This document shows, one piece after another, positions 5,754 to 8,478 of a DNA stretch of 8,478 nucleotides (positions are counted from its first letter, which is position 1; every line of letters starts with the position of its first letter). This DNA is from Thermoleophilia bacterium (GTDB lineage Bacteria > Actinomycetota > Thermoleophilia > Miltoncostaeales > Miltoncostaeaceae): the NCBI GenBank assembly GCA_016463385.1, contig JAEMRL010000086.1, forward strand, positions 1 through 8,478, given 5' to 3'. The position numbers and the translations under genes were made by a program. A model generated the notes under the pieces. The model saw only the letters and a list, made by a program, of their open reading frames with translations, was not told the DNA's origin and ran no database searches.

Positions 5754-6764
5754 ATGAGCGACTCAACAGGGCGCAGGATCATGGTCACGGGAGGACTCGG
5801 CTTCGTCGGGTCGTTCATCTCCGAGGCGTTCGCCCAGCGCGGCGACCAGGTGACCGTCGTCGATTCCTGCGTGTCGAGCGTGGTCGAGGCCGAGGAGCTC
5901 AAGGCCCCGTCGGGTTCGGTCGAGTTCGTCGGCGAGAGCGTCGAGGACTACCTGGTCAAGCTGGGCTCGCTCGACGGGTTCGACATGGTCGTCCACTGCG
6001 CGAGCTACGTCGGCCCCGCGTCGATCCTCCAGTACGCCGGCCAGCTCGGCCCGGCCATCGTGAACACCACCTCGATGGTCATCGAGAAGTGCATCCTCGC
6101 CGACATCCCGATGGTCAACTTCTCCTCGGCGGAGATCTACGGCAAGAGCGGCCTCCTCCAGGAGGACGGCGACATCCGCGTTCCCCCGTACTTCAACCCG
6201 CGGATCGAGTACGCCCTCGGCAAGCTCACGGCCGAGTCGATGTGCATGAACTCCAAGGACCGCGGCCTGCGCTCGGCCACCATCCGCCCGTTCAACGTCG
6301 CCGGGCCGCGCCAGTCGCGCTTCGGCGGCTTCGTGATGCCGACCTTCGTGCAGCAGGCCCTCGAGGGCCGGCCGCTGACCGTCTTCGCGAGCGGCCTGCA
6401 GAAGCGCGCCTTCCTGTCGGTGACCGACCTCTGCCGGTTCGTGACCGACCACCTCGACGACGCCGCCTTCCGCAACCCGAAGGTCTACAACGTCGGCAAC
6501 CCGCACAACGAGACCGAGATCTACGCTCTCGCCGAGCGGATCAAGGAGAAGACGGGCAGCGAGTCGGACATCATCTACGCCGACTCCACCGCGATCTACG
6601 GTCCGCAGTACGAGGAGGCCGAGTCCTTCGAGAAGCTGCCCGAGATCAAGAACGCGGCGTCGCTCGGCTGGGCGCCGACGGTCACGCTCGAGGAGCTCAT
6701 CGACGAGACGATCTCCTACTACCGCAGCCACGCCGACATGCGCGGTATGAATGCTCGACTTTAG
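5754..6764 (+). CDS. NAD-dependent epimerase/dehydratase, extended SDR (nucleotide-sugar modifying)
   Basis: A 336-aa extended short-chain dehydrogenase, expected to epimerise or dehydrate a nucleotide sugar in the cytoplasm through a transient 4-keto form. The N-terminal Rossmann fold shows VTGGLGFVGS (11-20) with the nucleotide-binding glycines, and VTVVDS with Asp37 at the end of the second strand, which favours NAD over NADP. VVHCASYVGP (79-88) matches the family cofactor-contact strand. NFSSAEIYG (122-130) supplies the catalytic Ser region, and IEYALGKLTAE (151-161) gives the Tyr153/Lys157 pair. RPFNVAGPRQ (178-187) and the KRAFLSVTDLCRFV segment (217-230) are typical of UDP-glucose 4-epimerase and dTDP-glucose 4,6-dehydratase relatives. 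All catalytic positions are present and the length is normal. Sequence alone does not separate epimerase from dehydratase or decarboxylase. It is the first gene of a run with a PIG-L deacetylase, which starts inside its last codons, and a GT2 transferase. The stop is TAG. Confidence 0.92.
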   Translation: MSDSTGRRIMVTGGLGFVGSFISEAFAQRGDQVTVVDSCVSSVVEAEELKAPSGSVEFVGESVEDYLVKLGSLDGFDMVVHCASYVGPASILQYAGQLGPAIVNTTSMVIEKCILADIPMVNFSSAEIYGKSGLLQEDGDIRVPPYFNPRIEYALGKLTAESMCMNSKDRGLRSATIRPFNVAGPRQSRFGGFVMPTFVQQALEGRPLTVFASGLQKRAFLSVTDLCRFVTDHLDDAAFRNPKVYNVGNPHNETEIYALAERIKEKTGSESDIIYADSTAIYGPQYEEAESFEKLPEIKNAASLGWAPTVTLEELIDETISYYRSHADMRGMNARL

Positions 6765-7446
6765 TCGGTTCGAGAGGGTCCTCGTCATCGCGCCGCACGC
6801 CGATGACGAGGTCCTCGGAGCCGGTGGCCTCATGGCCCTCGCCCATCGGGCGGGGGCCAAGGTCGACTGCATCTTCATGGCGGTCGACGGGCTGGTCCAC
6901 TGGGGTCACGACGGCAAGACCGACCTCGACGAGCGCATCGCCGAGATCGAGGCCGTCGCCGAGCGCGTCGGCTTCGAGTGGGAGATCCTCTACAAGGGCC
7001 GCGACCTGATCGAGCAGCTCGACACGGTGAGCCAGCGCGAGATGGTCAACTTCTTCGAGGACGCCTACAACCGCTACAAGCCGGACATCCTGCTGTTCCC
7101 GGACTTCCACGACTTCGACCAGGACCACCGGGCGACCTACCGGGCGGCCTTCGCCGCGGCCCGGCCGATCGCCGGCACGGCGAAGTTCTTCCCGCGCAAC
7201 ATCCTCACGTACGAGATCCCCAAGATCATCTGGTCGGATCAGGCCTTCCGGCCGCAGATGTACATCGACATCAGCGATGTGATCGACGTGAAGCTGGACG
7301 GCGTGCGGCTCTACCCCACGCAGCTGCGTGAGCCCCCGCACATCCGCTCGATCGAGAACGTGCGCGCGCTCGCCTACCTGCGCGGCAGCGAGATCGGCGT
7401 GGAGTACGCCGAGGCCTACACCGTGCTGCGAGCCCAGATCCAGTAG
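6751..7446 (+). CDS. PIG-L/LmbE family zinc-dependent de-N-acetylase
   Basis: A 231-aa member of the PIG-L family, which hydrolyses N-acetyl groups from sugars such as GlcNAc derivatives using a metal ion. The signature APHADDEVLGAGG is at residues 14-26, giving His16 and Asp19 as metal ligands and Asp18 as the probable catalytic base. FPDFHDFDQDHRATY (116-130) gives the third ligand, most likely His126. No signal peptide is seen, so it acts in the cytoplasm on a nucleotide- or lipid-linked sugar. The ATG lies 14 nt inside the epimerase gene, directly after an in-frame TGA at 6748-6750, so this is the first possible ATG start. No good SD is visible, which points to translational coupling with the epimerase. 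Together with the neighbours it suggests a glycan with a free amino sugar, although PIG-L proteins also act in mycothiol, bacillithiol and antibiotic pathways; the context argues against those. The stop is TAG. Confidence 0.92.
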   Translation: MLDFSRFERVLVIAPHADDEVLGAGGLMALAHRAGAKVDCIFMAVDGLVHWGHDGKTDLDERIAEIEAVAERVGFEWEILYKGRDLIEQLDTVSQREMVNFFEDAYNRYKPDILLFPDFHDFDQDHRATYRAAFAAARPIAGTAKFFPRNILTYEIPKIIWSDQAFRPQMYIDISDVIDVKLDGVRLYPTQLREPPHIRSIENVRALAYLRGSEIGVEYAEAYTVLRAQIQ

Positions 7447-7457
7447 GGCGGCGCGCG

Positions 7458-8447
7458 GTGGACGACGGACTGCAGGAGGGCGCGCCGGTCACGGCGCAGG
7501 CCGAGGTCGGCGCGCCCCTCTTCAGCATCGTCATGGCCGCCTACAACGCGGCCGGCACGATCGAGATGGCGATCGACTCGGCGCGGGCCCAGACGTTCGG
7601 CGACTTCGAGCTGATCATCATCGACGACGGCTCGAGCGACGCCACCGGTGAGATCATCGACCGCCTGGCCGTCGAGGACCCGCGCCTGGTGGTGCACCAC
7701 CAGGCCAACGCCGGCGCGAACACCACCCGCAATCGGGCGATCGCCGCCGCCCGCGGCGAGTACGTGACCTTCCTCGACACCGACGACCTGAAGCTGCCGT
7801 CCTACCTCGAGGCGGTCCGCGAGACGATGGCCGACGAGTCGGTGGGCCTCGCCTACACCGACTCGTACGTGATGGACCACGAGCACCGGCGGATCCACCG
7901 GAGCACGGTGCTCGCCGCCCACGGCCGCCTGGCGCCGCCCCCGGACGACACCGAGGCGTTCCTCGCCCAGCTGATCGAGAGCTGCTTCATCCCCTTCACG
8001 GCAACCACCGTGCGGCGCTCGGTGCTGGAGCAGGTCGGCGCCTTCGAGCCGCGGCTGGCCGGCACCGACGACTGGGAGCTCTGGATCCGGATCGTGGCCA
8101 GCGGCGCCCGCGCGGTGCGCGTGCCGGGCACCCTCGCGGTGATGGGCCGGGTCCGCGGCCAGATCTCGGGCGACCGCGTGGTCATGCAGCAGAACCTGCA
8201 GAAGATGTTCGAGATCATCGCCGAGGAGTTCGACCTGCCGGATGCGATCCGCCTGCGCACGCGCGAGCTCGCGGCCCGCGCCGGGGCCGAGGCCGGCCGC
8301 CCACCCGGGCCCGCGCCCAGCCGCCTGGCCGACACCCTCTCGGATCTCGCACAGCACGTCACATGGGTGCGCGCGTGGCGCCTGCGCCACCCGCCCGACA
8401 TCTCCGCGGCCTTCCCGGGCCTGCGGCGCGTCGCGCGCCCGCGCTGA
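7458..8447 (+). CDS. GT2 family glycosyltransferase (GT-A fold)
   Basis: A 329-aa inverting glycosyltransferase that should transfer one sugar from a nucleotide donor to a growing glycan at the inner membrane face. The GT-A domain begins at about residue 21 with LFSIVMAAYNAAGTI (21-35), then LIIIDDGSSDAT (52-63) with the donor-binding acidic pair, NAGANTTRNRAIAAARGEY (84-102), and the metal-binding FLDTDD (105-110). AGTDDWELW (201-209) holds the likely catalytic base in the place of the family's ED motif. The stretch after residue 240 is helical, and residues 275-329 are rich in Arg, Pro and Ala without a recognised domain. No transmembrane segment is seen. The start is GTG, 11 nt after the PIG-L stop, with only a weak AGGG nine nt upstream. 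No other start codon occurs in frame before the conserved domain, except inside its first strand, so GTG 7458 is kept. It probably forms one transcript with the epimerase and deacetylase. Sugar specificity is unknown. Confidence 0.92.
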   Translation: MDDGLQEGAPVTAQAEVGAPLFSIVMAAYNAAGTIEMAIDSARAQTFGDFELIIIDDGSSDATGEIIDRLAVEDPRLVVHHQANAGANTTRNRAIAAARGEYVTFLDTDDLKLPSYLEAVRETMADESVGLAYTDSYVMDHEHRRIHRSTVLAAHGRLAPPPDDTEAFLAQLIESCFIPFTATTVRRSVLEQVGAFEPRLAGTDDWELWIRIVASGARAVRVPGTLAVMGRVRGQISGDRVVMQQNLQKMFEIIAEEFDLPDAIRLRTRELAARAGAEAGRPPGPAPSRLADTLSDLAQHVTWVRAWRLRHPPDISAAFPGLRRVARPR

Positions 8448-8478
8448 CCACACGGCACCGAGTCCGTCCGCGTCCTGC

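Noticed and set aside
5387..7009. 540-codon plus-strand frame covering the intergenic region and the epimerase
   Set aside because: Frame-shifted translation of the epimerase gene; Arg/Pro-rich, with no motif and no SD at its start.
7472..7480. SD-like GGAGGG inside the first codons of the GT2 gene
   Set aside because: No ATG, GTG or TTG follows in frame at a suitable distance, so it does not support a later start.

Overview
The window is strongly GC-rich, densely packed bacterial DNA carrying part of an exopolysaccharide or surface-glycan gene cluster. Very high GC, GTG starts, purine-rich Shine-Dalgarno sites and an Ala/Pro/Arg-rich secreted protein suggest a high-GC actinobacterium. A deep-branching group such as Thermoleophilia/Solirubrobacterales is possible, but this is an inference from composition and gene style; no rRNA or marker gene is present.

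Layout. (1) 1-2218, plus strand: the C-terminal ~340 codons of a UDP-glucose/GDP-mannose dehydrogenase, most like GDP-mannose 6-dehydrogenase, followed after 10 nt by a GT4-type glycosyltransferase. (2) 2194-5360, minus strand: a secreted multidomain protein with a TIM-barrel hydrolase-like domain, a Pro/Ala linker and a C-terminal jelly-roll-like domain. Downstream of it lies a PaaK/CapK-type adenylate-forming ligase, whose 3' end overlaps the GT4 gene tail to tail by 25 bp. A perfect 9-bp hairpin separates the two minus-strand genes. (3) 5361-5753: the only long non-coding stretch, a divergent intergenic region of 393 nt with several inverted repeats and a candidate ECF-sigma promoter pointing right. 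(4) 5754-8447, plus strand: a tight three-gene run of an NAD-dependent sugar epimerase/dehydratase, a PIG-L (LmbE) de-N-acetylase overlapping it by 14 nt, and a GT2 glycosyltransferase 11 nt further on.

Working model (inference). The dehydrogenase makes a nucleotide-activated uronic acid. The epimerase and the PIG-L enzyme remodel a sugar or a glycan-linked N-acetyl group. The GT4 and GT2 enzymes transfer sugars. The exported hydrolase-like protein may trim or release the polymer outside the cell. The PaaK-like ligase may activate an acid used to decorate the glycan. No CRISPR array, tRNA, rRNA, insertion sequence or phage gene was seen. I did not recognise a clearly new system; the most interesting items are the secreted hydrolase-like protein with its partner ligase, and the structured divergent intergenic region.
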